A DNA stretch of 64,000 nt from Rhodopirellula islandica (GTDB taxonomy: Bacteria > Planctomycetota > Planctomycetia > Pirellulales > Pirellulaceae). The notes below the pieces were generated by a model. It made no database searches and was not told the origin of the DNA. It saw only the letters and a program-made list of their open reading frames with translations. Location of the stretch: the NCBI RefSeq assembly GCF_001027925.1, contig NZ_LECT01000017.1, forward strand, positions 248,001 to 312,000, in the 5' to 3' direction. Below, in pieces: positions 10,478 to 18,532 of this stretch (positions are counted from its first letter, which is position 1; every line of letters begins with the position of its first letter). Position numbers and translations under genes: made by a program.

Positions 10478-10727
10478 GCATTGGAGAATGTCGGAACATT
10501 CAGTTGATTTTGAATGTTCCCCAAAGTGGCATTGGCTTCCAGCCTGTGTTGGACTCGCGCCTCTTCTTCCACGCAGCTCATCGGACGGAAGCTGGTGCCG
10601 CAGATGAATTGTACCAGCCCCTTGCGACTAAAGACACAAATGCGACTTTGTGGTTTGAGAACACCCGAACACGATCTCGGCGGAGCTGCTCAGCATTTGC
10701 CAAGCAACGCCAGCGAACGACGACCTG
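10478..10727. other. Start of a 1.1-kb gene-free repeat region
   Basis: From here to 11601 there is no convincing gene. This part is the upstream region of the leftward 558-residue gene and should hold its promoter. No palindrome stands out. The two MITE-like copies and the spacer between them are listed separately. Confidence 0.4.
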
Positions 10728-10859
10728 CTAGTGGTCCGTCAAAGTTAAAAGTGAGGGTTGATCGTAGTGGACGAGGCCACGAGTCCTTGGATTCGACGCC
10801 AGTTCAGGACTCGTGGCCTCGTCCACTACCCCAAAAAACAAGTCCTGACAGACCACTAG
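10728..10859. repeat. MITE-like inverted-repeat element, copy 1
   Basis: A 132-bp unit whose ends are complementary (CTAGTGGTCCGTCA at the left; TGACAGACCACTAG at the right, one mismatch). It contains a long perfect hairpin: GTAGTGGACGAGGCCACGAG pairs with CTCGTGGCCTCGTCCACTAC. It codes for nothing. A second copy lies 453 bp downstream. Terminal inverted repeats plus two near-identical copies suggest a non-autonomous mobile element; no transposase is nearby. Confidence 0.8.
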
Positions 10860-11312
10860 CCTCGGGATTTCATCCCGAGGTTTTGGGCGTCGGCCTCATG
10901 CGCGGCAAGCCGCGGAGCGGCGACAGGTGGCGAGGAGAAGGGGCGGATTGAAAAAGTGAAATTGTAAATTGTAAATTTCAAAATCTGGGCGGCTGAGGCC
11001 ATGCCGGGACATGAACTGCCGGAGCATTCGGAGACGATTCTCGCCCCGGATGGGGCCGGCGTGCTTAGCTCGGGGCGGAAGCCCCGAGACAGATGGCGAA
11101 AATGATCTGGCACGCCCCGGACGGGGCCGGCGTTGGGCATGCCGCGTGAGCCTTGCTAACCCGGCGGGTTTCCATTTCGACGGGCTTGGAAGTTCATCGA
11201 TACGGGATACGAACCGGGGGATTGTTCGGCGATGCGGGCAAACAACTTCCGTCGCTCCGCGACTGGTTGTGGGTGTCGGGCGTTCGAACAACCGCGGAGC
11301 CGTGACAGTTGC
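10860..11312. repeat. Spacer with short palindromic repeats
   Basis: The segment between the two MITE-like copies contains several GC-rich palindromes: CTCGGGATTTCATCCCGAG at 10861-10879, CTCGGGGCGGAAGCCCCGAG near 11070-11090, and a directly repeated GCCCCGGAYGGGGCCGGCGT motif near 11050 and 11113. There is also an A/T-rich stretch around 10958-10982 (AATTGTAAATTGTAAATTT). No gene is supported. It looks like a dumping ground for several repeat families. Confidence 0.55.
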
Positions 11313-11440
11313 CAGTGGTCCGTCAAAGTTAAAAGTGAGGGTTGATCGTAGTGGACGAGGCCACGAGTCCTTGGATTCGACGCCAGTTCAGGACTCGTGG
11401 CCTCGTCCACTACCCTAAAAACAAGTCCTGACAGACCAGT
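11313..11440. repeat. MITE-like inverted-repeat element, copy 2
   Basis: Nearly identical to the copy at 10728-10859 across its whole length, including the central hairpin. The differences are one small change in the C/A run (CCCTAAAAACAAG here) and a slightly shortened right end (GACAGACCAGT). The high identity means recent duplication or gene-conversion-like maintenance. Confidence 0.8.
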
Positions 11441-11601
11441 CGTCAGAGTCGAACCGTTGTCGTTATCTGTTCCGCCGGGCAGTCTTGATCCGCCAGGCCT
11501 TCTTGCGACCGAGTTCCCTTTCAATCGTTCGTGTCACGCTGCTCGACGACAATGAACCGGGCACGCAAACATTTGGGGCAAATGTTCCACTCTGCCAATG
11601 C

Positions 11602-12321
11602 TCACTCGGCGGAAGGCTTGGCGTCGGTCGCTTTCGGCTTCGTCTCTTTGGGCTTGGTCGCCTTGTCTTCTTTCTTCACGTCGGTCGCTTTGATCGGCTT
11701 GGGCATTTCCTTGCCTTCCGGAATGAACTTCATCGAAATGGAGTTCACGCAGTGACGTTCGTTTTTGGCCGTCAGGCGTTCGCCGTGGAAGACGTGTCCC
11801 AGGTGGCCGCCACAATTGGCACAGACAATTTCGATCCGACGTCCATCGGCGTCTCGATGTCGTTTGACCGCACCCTCAATTTCATCATCAAAGCTGGGCC
11901 AGCCACAGTGGCTGATGAACTTGTCTTTGGCGTGGTACAGCGGCGTGTTGCAGCGTTTGCAAATGTACGTGCCGGGATCTTTGGTCAGTGTGTAGCCACC
12001 ATCCCCGGGTGGTTCGGTGCCCTTGTGCAAGATCACGTAGGCTTCGGCTTCGCTTAGCTTGTTGAACGGGCTCGAATCCATCTTCAGCTCATATCGGTTG
12101 TGGGTGAGAAGAGGCCTGGTTTTCTGGCTGGTCGACGACGTGTCCGTGGCGGACGTTTTTTGGGTGTCAACTGATTTTGTGTCAGTTGATTCCGCCGCCG
12201 GTGAATCGTCAGCATGAGTCGACGCCATTGGCTCACCGCATCCGGCGAAGGCGAAAAGGAATCCGCCCGCGATCGCGAATCCAAAGAGGTGTTTCCAAAG
12301 AGGCTTTGAGAGCAGCGGCAT
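11602..12321 (-). CDS. msrB: Peptide-methionine (R)-S-oxide reductase, lipoprotein form
   Basis: MsrB reduces methionine-R-sulfoxide in oxidised proteins. The catalytic motif RHCVNSISM holds the resolving/catalytic Cys, and the structural zinc pairs CKRC and CANC are both present. GYTLTKDPGTYICKRC and HCGWPSFD are family signatures. From the ATG at 12319-12321 (preferred; a start at 12369 is possible) the protein begins with a signal peptide ending FAFAGC, a good lipobox, so the enzyme is probably membrane anchored and acts outside the cytoplasm. A Ser/Thr-rich linker and a Lys/Pro-rich C-terminal tail flank the domain. It has no reductase partner nearby. Confidence 0.92.
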   Translation of the reverse strand: MPLLSKPLWKHLFGFAIAGGFLFAFAGCGEPMASTHADDSPAAESTDTKSVDTQKTSATDTSSTSQKTRPLLTHNRYELKMDSSPFNKLSEAEAYVILHKGTEPPGDGGYTLTKDPGTYICKRCNTPLYHAKDKFISHCGWPSFDDEIEGAVKRHRDADGRRIEIVCANCGGHLGHVFHGERLTAKNERHCVNSISMKFIPEGKEMPKPIKATDVKKEDKATKPKETKPKATDAKPSAE

Positions 12322-12502
12322 CGTTCGGCCTTGTGGTTGGGGGCAGGGGAGGGCGATTGAGGTGGGCAAAAGCAGGGTAGTGCGAAGAACAGGGCTCGCT
12401 CGTGCATTGGGAATGCTCAGGCAAGCTCCCCATCCGCATCCATTTTACCGCAACGTTCGACGCAGCAAACCGTTAAATGGATTGATCCATGGAAGTGGTC
12501 GT

Positions 12503-13465
12503 TCAGGTGGTCTTGGAATCGAACGTTTCCGCGTCGTGGCGAGCTTCCATGGCGCCACTGTAGATCTCGTGAGCCACCAAGACGACCATACCGACTAGAA
12601 GTGGCAAAATGTAGTAGATCACACGGAAAATCAAAACAGAGGCGAGCACGGGTTTTCCGACCGTGTCTTTGAGCAGCGTCCACAGGATCAATTCCAAAAC
12701 GCCGAGTCCGCCGGGAACCTGGGTGATCAGGGAGACCGTGATTCCCACCAGGTACGCTGCCAGGACCGTGGGAAATGGCACCACCGCGTCACCGGGCATC
12801 ACCAGGTACAGGGCTGTCGCGGAAATCGTCAGGTCGACGATCGCAACGGAGGCCTGAGCGGTCGCCAGTCCCAGGCTTGGCGGTCGCAGGTGAAGTTTGC
12901 CAATCGGCCAAGGTTTTCGCCAAACCAGGCAGATTCCAGCGTAGAAAACAGCGATTGAAAGCAGGATGGCTCCGAGCGTTCGGACCCCAAAGGGCAGGTC
13001 AAATCTGGCTGGCAGTTCGATCGGGTGCAGGACCAGAACGACTCCGCCGAGCACGCAGACGCCCGACCAGAATGTCAGCGCCAGCACGCTCATCAAGGCC
13101 ACGATTTGGCGATGGGTGAGGCCCCAGCGGTGATAGAAGCGGTACCGGATCGGGGCCGCCGCTAGCAGCGTGCCGAGATTGTTTCCCAGGGCATACCCCA
13201 AAAATGCGACCAGAGAGACTCGTCGCAACGGCAGCGCTCGGCAGACATACCGAAGTGCCAAGATGTCGTAGCAAATCAGCAGGCCGTAATTCAGGGCCAC
13301 CAAAAAGGTGGCAATCACCAAGTAGGCAGTCGGGACACCGGTCAGGCCAGCGACAAAGTCATCCCAGGAAACTTTGTGAGCTTCGCCGATCAGAAGCCGC
13401 ACGGCCAAGCCGAACAGCAACAGAGCCATCAACGGGCCGACAAGCTTGCGGGGGTCGAATTTCAC
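12503..13465 (-). CDS. Lysylphosphatidylglycerol-synthase-like (flippase-domain) membrane protein
   Basis: 320 residues with about eight hydrophobic segments and no soluble transferase domain. Conserved pieces such as FLGYALGNNLGTLLAAAPIRYRF and ITQVPGGLGVLELIL are typical of the YbhN/UPF0104 family, homologous to the membrane half of MprF. Members are thought to move or bind aminoacylated or other lipids; the substrate here is unknown. It follows the small lipoprotein gene by 36 bp in the same direction, so the two probably form an operon. Confidence 0.85.
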   Translation of the reverse strand: MKFDPRKLVGPLMALLLFGLAVRLLIGEAHKVSWDDFVAGLTGVPTAYLVIATFLVALNYGLLICYDILALRYVCRALPLRRVSLVAFLGYALGNNLGTLLAAAPIRYRFYHRWGLTHRQIVALMSVLALTFWSGVCVLGGVVLVLHPIELPARFDLPFGVRTLGAILLSIAVFYAGICLVWRKPWPIGKLHLRPPSLGLATAQASVAIVDLTISATALYLVMPGDAVVPFPTVLAAYLVGITVSLITQVPGGLGVLELILWTLLKDTVGKPVLASVLIFRVIYYILPLLVGMVVLVAHEIYSGAMEARHDAETFDSKTT

Positions 13466-13501
13466 GCCGGTTGGCTCTTTGGGGGGGACGGTCGAGGGTC
13501 G

Positions 13502-13972
13502 CTAGTTCCAACTCGATTGGTTTTCGCGAGGTTCGACGTAACGGATGTCTTGCAAATCCAGGCCCTCCAGACGTTTTTCCAGTTCTTGAAGGTCAGCATC
13601 CTGCTGTTCCTGCGTTTTGTCGTTGTCACGAGTCTCGTCGTCAAGCTTGCGTTGCTCGTCGGCGGACTTCTTTTGACGATCTTCCCCCGAATCAGCCGTG
13701 CTTTCGTTGTCGTACCGGGATCGGCCGCGAATGTGGCGATCGGCTGCTTCGGGATCCGTTCTGGCTTCCAGGTCAGCGGCCCGGACGCCGGCGGGATCGA
13801 GCACGCTGCCGACGCGACCGGTGTCGCGGAGAGTTCTCTCCCAGGCGCCGCCGTAGGCTGGGTAGGCGTCCAAGTCGCAATCGGCGCACAGGCGGCAGCC
13901 GATCGATGGGACCACCAGGGTGACCAGCAAGATCAGCGAAAAAGCGGCGGAGGCGATTCTTCGAGCAGACAT
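13502..13972 (-). CDS. Small lipoprotein of unknown function
   Basis: 156 residues from the ATG at 13970-13972. The frame is open another 50 codons upstream, but those lack protein character and precede the signal peptide. The N-terminus MSARRIASAAFSLILLVTLVVPSIGC is a clear lipoprotein signal with lipobox SIGC. A short segment with CRLCADCDLDAYPAYGG follows, then a highly charged, probably coiled-coil tail (DEQRKLDDETRDNDKTQEQQ). It precedes the flippase-like gene. The function is unknown; similar YPAYGG lipoproteins seem common in planctomycetes (recollection, not searched). Confidence 0.8.
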   Translation of the reverse strand: MSARRIASAAFSLILLVTLVVPSIGCRLCADCDLDAYPAYGGAWERTLRDTGRVGSVLDPAGVRAADLEARTDPEAADRHIRGRSRYDNESTADSGEDRQKKSADEQRKLDDETRDNDKTQEQQDADLQELEKRLEGLDLQDIRYVEPRENQSSWN

Positions 13973-14339
13973 GTGGGATCGGGAAGTGAAAGGGGGGAGA
14001 TTGTGACAGGTGGGAAGGCGGGCGGCCAGGAACAATCGTGTTCCAGGCCCATTTCCCAGGGCTTGAACTCGACGATTGGCAAGTGATTTGCGAAAACGTC
14101 CAGGCACAAAGCCCTCCGCCATCCTCTATCGGAATTCCTCCGAGTTCGGGTGAGGTAATTTAGGGAGGTTTTGCCGATTATTTCGATTCGATGGATTTTT
14201 CCGTCCGAAAATTGGAAGTTCCGCTCAAGTTCGCTCTTCCGCGAACCGGGGCAAAAATGTGACAAGAGCTTTCCCGGCGAGCAAGGAACGCTCTTTTCCG
14301 GTCTCTTCTTTTTGTTCCGCTTCACGCAGGATGCCAGTG

Positions 14340-14645
14340 ATGCCTCAGTTGATTTTTTTGGCGACCGCCACCAGTGCCATCGGATTGCCGTTGATTGCCT
14401 TGATCATGTTGATGGTCAGTAAATTGTCGGTGGGCGCGGCCGCGCGTCGTGCGGAGCGTCGCTTTTTGGCATTATTGGTTATCATGAGTGTGGTCACTGC
14501 TCGCACCGTGACCACCAGCGAGCCGACTTGGTTGATCCACACGGTCACCTTGGCGGTCATGATTGTTGGATCCCTTTGGATTCCCGGGCAGCATCCACCC
14601 CGGACCTCGTCCTCTCCTGAACAAACCTCTTTAGCCGGTTCATGA
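14340..14645 (+). CDS. Small three-helix membrane protein coupled to aroA
   Basis: 101 residues with three hydrophobic helices (QLIFLATATSAIGLPLIALI; FLALLVIMSVVTARTV; WLIHTVTLAVMIVGSLW) and a polar tail. I chose the ATG at 14340 because CAGGA lies 9 bases upstream; in-frame ATGs at 14331 and 14259 are less likely. The stop TGA overlaps the aroA start as ATGA, so translation is coupled. No family is recognised. Confidence 0.65.
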   Translation: MPQLIFLATATSAIGLPLIALIMLMVSKLSVGAAARRAERRFLALLVIMSVVTARTVTTSEPTWLIHTVTLAVMIVGSLWIPGQHPPRTSSSPEQTSLAGS

Positions 14646-16033
14646 ACTCGATCACCGAATTGCCGTCCAACGCCATCGCCACCGTCCGAGTCATTCCCGG
14701 TGGCCCCGTTCACGGTTCAATTCGACCTCCCGGTAGCAAGAGCCTGACCAACCGAGCCCTGTTGATGGCCGCGTTTGGCAATGGCACCAGCCAGCTCAGC
14801 GGTGCGTTGGTCAGCGAAGACACGCACGTGATGACGGACTCGCTTCGCAAAATCGGTGTGGAGATTGAATCGCTCGATGCGGGGCGAACTCTCGTGGTCA
14901 ACGGCATCACCGCGTCTCCTGAGTCCGAGGGTCCGCATGAATTGTTCATTGCCAACAGCGGAACCACGATTCGATTCTTGACTGCCGCCCTCTCGGCTCT
15001 CGGCGGCAACTACATCTTGTCGGGCGTCCCGCGGATGCATGAGCGTCCCATCGGTGACTTGATCGACGCGCTTTCGCCAGTCGTGGACGGCCGCATCGAA
15101 GCGGTCTCTGAAGGCGGATGCCCCCCGGTTCACATTCAGACCGCTGGTTGGGAGAGTCACGAGCTGAAGGTGGGGGGCAGTGTCAGCAGCCAGTATCTCA
15201 GTGGTTTGATGATGGCGGCTCCGCTGGCCAGTCGTCAGTCTGGGCAAACCGTGACGATCCGAGTCGTCGGCGAATTGGTCTCCCGTCCCTACGTGGAGAT
15301 GACTGCCGACGCGATGCAGGTTTTCGGTGCGGAGGTGGACTTGCAGTGGCCAGCTTCCGCCGAGGGAGATGTGCTGGTTCAGATCGGTGGCGACTACGAC
15401 TCGATCGGTTGGGACATCGAACCGGATGCTTCCGCAGCCAGCTATTTCTGGGCCGCCGCGGCGATTTCGGGCGGCGACGTCACGGTCAAGGGGCTCAGCC
15501 GAGCAGCGACCCAAGGGGACGTGGCCTTCGTGGATGTCCTGGAAATGATGGGGTGCCAGATCGAAGAAAGTGACGATTCCATCCGCGTCATCGCGACGGA
15601 ATTGCCCGGCGGAAAGCTTTGCGGCGTGGACGTGGACATGAACGCAATCAGCGACACCGTGCAAACGCTGGCGATGGTCGCACTGTTTGCTAGCTCGCCA
15701 ACTCGTGTTCGCGGTGTGGCTCACAATCGTTTCAAAGAGACGGATCGGATCGGCGACTTGGCCTGCGAGCTTCGCAAGTTGGGAGCGACGATCCATGAAC
15801 ACGAGGACGGGATGACCATTCATCCGCTGAGCGAGCCTGTGGTCAGTGAGTCCAGCCCCGTGCGGCTGGACACCTACCATGATCACCGAATGGCGATGAG
15901 CTTTTCGTTGGCGGGACTGCGGTTGGGCGGCATCGAAATCGAGAACCCTGCCTGCACAGGGAAGACCTATCCCAATTACTGGGCGGATCTGGAGCAGTTG
16001 ATCGGTCGGGCTCACCACTGGACCGCGGAATAG
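14642..16033 (+). CDS. aroA: 3-phosphoshikimate 1-carboxyvinyltransferase (EPSP synthase)
   Basis: 463 residues. The enzyme joins shikimate-3-phosphate and phosphoenolpyruvate to form EPSP, the sixth step of the shikimate pathway. Signatures are PPGSKSLTNRALL (residues 29-41), ANSGTTIRFLTA (104-115), RMHERPIGDLIDAL, KETDRIGDLACEL and DTYHDHRMAMSFSLAGL near the C-terminus, all expected active-site segments. It follows a small membrane protein with a 4-base overlap and is followed after 16 bp by an amidohydrolase gene, so the three may be co-transcribed. Confidence 0.96.
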   Translation: MNSITELPSNAIATVRVIPGGPVHGSIRPPGSKSLTNRALLMAAFGNGTSQLSGALVSEDTHVMTDSLRKIGVEIESLDAGRTLVVNGITASPESEGPHELFIANSGTTIRFLTAALSALGGNYILSGVPRMHERPIGDLIDALSPVVDGRIEAVSEGGCPPVHIQTAGWESHELKVGGSVSSQYLSGLMMAAPLASRQSGQTVTIRVVGELVSRPYVEMTADAMQVFGAEVDLQWPASAEGDVLVQIGGDYDSIGWDIEPDASAASYFWAAAAISGGDVTVKGLSRAATQGDVAFVDVLEMMGCQIEESDDSIRVIATELPGGKLCGVDVDMNAISDTVQTLAMVALFASSPTRVRGVAHNRFKETDRIGDLACELRKLGATIHEHEDGMTIHPLSEPVVSESSPVRLDTYHDHRMAMSFSLAGLRLGGIEIENPACTGKTYPNYWADLEQLIGRAHHWTAE

Positions 16034-16049
16034 TTGCGGGAGAACAAGG

Positions 16050-16814
16050 ATGGCGCTCTTAGTGACCTGCGACATCGGTGGCGACCGGATCCCAGAATCA
16101 CTGCGCGAGCTGCTGGTTCACTCGGGGTGGCCGGCGGCATTTCCTGGCACAGCTTCCGTTCTCAGTGACGAGGACCGGTCCCGATTGTCTCCTCCATTGA
16201 TTGATCGTGACGCTGGTTTTGCCTCGCGGATGATCGCCGAGCACGCCGGGTGTGATTTGATAGCAAATCCGTATCGGGCGGACTTGGTCGATGTGGGGCG
16301 ATCGGTCCATCACCGTCATCTCTTTCGCCCGTCGATCCGGAAGTTGTCCGTTCAGGTTCGCAAAGCGATTTTGGCGGAAATCCGCACGCCTTATCGAGAG
16401 GCAGTGCGGCGGCAAATCAGCGAGATGATGCTGCAGTCTCCCTACGTCGTGCATCTGTCGGTTCGCACGTTTGCCGCACGAGCCGCATCCGGCCAGTGGC
16501 AGCGGGGTGATGTCGGGTTGCTGTACGATCCCAGCCGCCGCGACGAGCTGGATTGGTGCCTGGACCTGTCCGACGAGCTGTATTTCGCGATGCCCGATTT
16601 GCGTGTCCGCCGCAATCATCCGGGCCGCGGCACGAATGATTCGTTGACCAAGGCGATGAGAAAGCATTTCCACGACGTGCACTATTTGGGCGTGGAGCTT
16701 GTTTTGAACCGAGCCTGGGCAGCTCGCCCGGTTCGCCGGCGCGGGGAGGTGTTGCGGTCGTTGGCGAGAGCGATCCGCGATGTGACCCCCGAGGCCACTC
16801 AGCGAGCGGCGTGA
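16050..16814 (+). CDS. N-formylglutamate amidohydrolase family protein
   Basis: 254 residues. The C-terminal segment RRNHPGRGTNDSLTKAMRK followed by YLGVELVLNRAW matches the conserved end of the HutG-like family, and DRDAGF and the R-H-rich block SVHHRHLFRPS are also present. The family hydrolyses N-formyl-glutamate in histidine breakdown, but many genomes carry divergent members of unknown substrate, and no histidine-degradation genes are adjacent. It lies 16 bp after aroA on the same strand. Confidence 0.78.
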   Translation: MALLVTCDIGGDRIPESLRELLVHSGWPAAFPGTASVLSDEDRSRLSPPLIDRDAGFASRMIAEHAGCDLIANPYRADLVDVGRSVHHRHLFRPSIRKLSVQVRKAILAEIRTPYREAVRRQISEMMLQSPYVVHLSVRTFAARAASGQWQRGDVGLLYDPSRRDELDWCLDLSDELYFAMPDLRVRRNHPGRGTNDSLTKAMRKHFHDVHYLGVELVLNRAWAARPVRRRGEVLRSLARAIRDVTPEATQRAA

Positions 16815-17251
16815 CTCCACCCCGCAGCGTTTGGAGGTCGAGCGGCTTTGCATTGCCCTCCCGAGGTCGTGCCGTTCTTAAGTGCTGTGCCAGCAGCGTC
16901 TTGAGAACCCCGCCCACGCAGCGGAAGGGGGCGGAAAGCGAGCACTGAGCGAGCTCTCCCCAAACTTCGTTTCAGGAGAGGTGCAACATGCGGAAGCCCA
17001 CCGAAAAGCGGTCTCTGAAAACCGCACAACCATCGGGCGACAGGGTTTCCACGCCCGTTTGTTCCGATCGTTGAATCTATTCGCTCGTGACCTTTTCGTT
17101 TGCAGCGGTCATTCGTCGCCGAAGAAATTCTTGCGGGCAGGGTGACTTCCGCTGCCGATCAACTCCATAGGCATCCGCATGAAGCGATCGACGGTGCCCC
17201 TTCATGGACGAAGCTGGATTGTTCTTTTCCCCCAGCCTTCGAGTCCTTCTC
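16815..17251. other. Intergenic region of 437 bp
   Basis: It holds an imperfect dyad (TTCTTAAG near 16874 and CTTGAGAA near 16901), possibly a terminator for the aroA cluster, and a short reading frame with a strong ribosome site (16988-17074, listed separately). No other gene or RNA is recognised. Confidence 0.4.
16988..17074 (+). CDS. Candidate small ORF with a strong ribosome-binding site
   Basis: An ATG at 16988 is preceded by AGGAGAGG with 6-base spacing, an unusually good site for this genome, where most genes show weak ones. It encodes 28 basic residues (MRKPTEKRSLKTAQPSGD then RVSTPVCSDR) and stops at 17072-17074. No family is recognised and no conservation can be checked here. It could be a leader peptide or chance. 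Confidence 0.3.
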   Translation: MRKPTEKRSLKTAQPSGDRVSTPVCSDR

Positions 17252-18097
17252 ATGCGAAATCTCACGCTCGGCACGATCATTGTTGTCGGTGGCTTGCTCG
17301 CCGCGATTCCATTTCGTCGCGACGCGGTGCATCCCGAATCTTCCGACCCCAATGCCTTGGCAACGGGACCGACGTCGGCCCCCTTCGCGATCGCCACATC
17401 TGATCCGTTGACTCCGCCTTGGGATTCGGGAACCTCGGGGGCCGGGCAGGCAGCGACCTTTTCGGCTCAGGCTCAGACAACGGGCTGGCCGAATCATCGG
17501 GCGCCTGATCCACCCCGCCAGGGTCATGCGGCTCCGTCGCGAGCCGACGACTTTGCCTCGACTGGTCCCGGAGTCATTCCCACGGAGCAGGCCGCTCGTT
17601 CCCGTCGCGACTCGCGTTTGCCGCTGACGTATGACGATTTGGCCGTGCCGCTGAGTAGCCCACACTTCCCTGACCAGCGGTACAACGCTCTGGCAGGATC
17701 GCCATCCAATCCCCTGCCTCCGATTGGCAAGGCGGAAGTTCGGGTGCAAGGTTCCGTGTCATCGGGCTCGGTCGCGTCAGGCCCCGTGTCATTGGGTTCT
17801 GGCCAGGTCGCGGCGCGTCCTCCCACGTCCGCTCCTGCGAATTTGGCTTCGAATCCCGACGTTCGCGAAGAGTCGACGCCGGCGCAATTGGCCAGCTCGG
17901 TGCCGGGTTCTCAGGTGAGGCCCGATGCCCGGCAGCAAGTCCTGAGGCCGCCGACGGTGGATCTGCAGCGTCAGCTTCCGTCGCAGGGCTCGACTCGTTC
18001 ACGTTCGTTCCAGATCCCGGAAGTCGCGATGCCTGCGATGCCGGCAGCACCCAGTGTGATGGAACGCCAACGCCATTGGATCCGGCAACCCGACTGA
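17252..18097 (+). CDS. Membrane-anchored, Pro/Ser-rich hypothetical protein
   Basis: 281 residues from the ATG at 17252; an earlier start at 17204 would place extra residues before the membrane segment. The N-terminus MRNLTLGTIIVVGGLLAAIPF is an uncleaved anchor or signal. The rest is low-complexity and rich in Pro, Ser, Ala and Gln, with no recognisable fold and probably disordered in the periplasm. It has no operon partner. Confidence 0.6.
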   Translation: MRNLTLGTIIVVGGLLAAIPFRRDAVHPESSDPNALATGPTSAPFAIATSDPLTPPWDSGTSGAGQAATFSAQAQTTGWPNHRAPDPPRQGHAAPSRADDFASTGPGVIPTEQAARSRRDSRLPLTYDDLAVPLSSPHFPDQRYNALAGSPSNPLPPIGKAEVRVQGSVSSGSVASGPVSLGSGQVAARPPTSAPANLASNPDVREESTPAQLASSVPGSQVRPDARQQVLRPPTVDLQRQLPSQGSTRSRSFQIPEVAMPAMPAAPSVMERQRHWIRQPD

Positions 18098-18135
18098 GCT
18101 GGTTTCTTTCGTTACCTGGTGACCCGACACGTCAC

Positions 18136-18237
18136 GGCTTGTTGATTGAATCCTAACCCGAAGCGTTAGCGAGTGATCGCGAGGGATCGCGTGTCATGGC
18201 AACAAGCCTGTGGGGCCCTCGCTCACGCGTCGGGTTA
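18136..18237. repeat. Palindromic interspersed repeat
   Basis: Two interlocked inverted repeats. GGCTTGTTG (18136-18144) pairs with CAACAAGCC (18200-18208). TAACCCGAAGCGTTAGCGAG (18154-18173) pairs imperfectly with the arm ending CGCGTCGGGTTA (18216-18237). Non-coding. Together with the elements at 2480 and 20403, it shows that this genome carries several small palindromic repeat families. Confidence 0.65.
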
Positions 18238-18362
18238 CTAGGCAGGCTTCATCCGGGCAACGCCGCGCGAGGTCGAAGGGCGATTGGGCTTTCCGGCAAA
18301 GAAGCGAGATGCGGTTACGTCTTCTTTCTGCTTCCTTGGGCTTTGTCATCTGCCCAATTTCA

Positions 18363-18457
18363 CACGAAACTCGTGCAGGCAGAAACACGCTGAGCAAGTC
18401 AAGCCCGGTTTCTTATGAAACCAGTCTTGTTTCGCGAGCTTTGTTTCACCTAGTTTC
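18363..18457. promoter_or_regulatory. Candidate parS-like / ParB-binding cluster upstream of parA
   Basis: Within 100 bp are CACGAAACTCGTG (18363-18375), the perfect dyad GGTTTCTTATGAAACC (18407-18422) and TGTTTCACCTAGTTTC (18442-18457). All resemble the bacterial parS consensus TGTTTCACGTGAAACA; the last matches its left half exactly (TGTTTCAC). Position directly upstream of parA-parB supports a centromere-like or autoregulatory role. None is a full match to the consensus. The remainder of 18098-18532 has no gene. Confidence 0.45.
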
Positions 18458-18532
18458 CCGCTTGTCCAAGGTGTTCCTTGGTCAGTCGGCAAACGGACTT
18501 GCCGGCAATGTGATTCATCTCATTCGGACGCA

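Noticed and set aside
10728-11440. CRISPR-like or insertion sequence
   Set aside because: Only two copies with an internal hairpin and no transposase frame; better described as MITE-like repeats.
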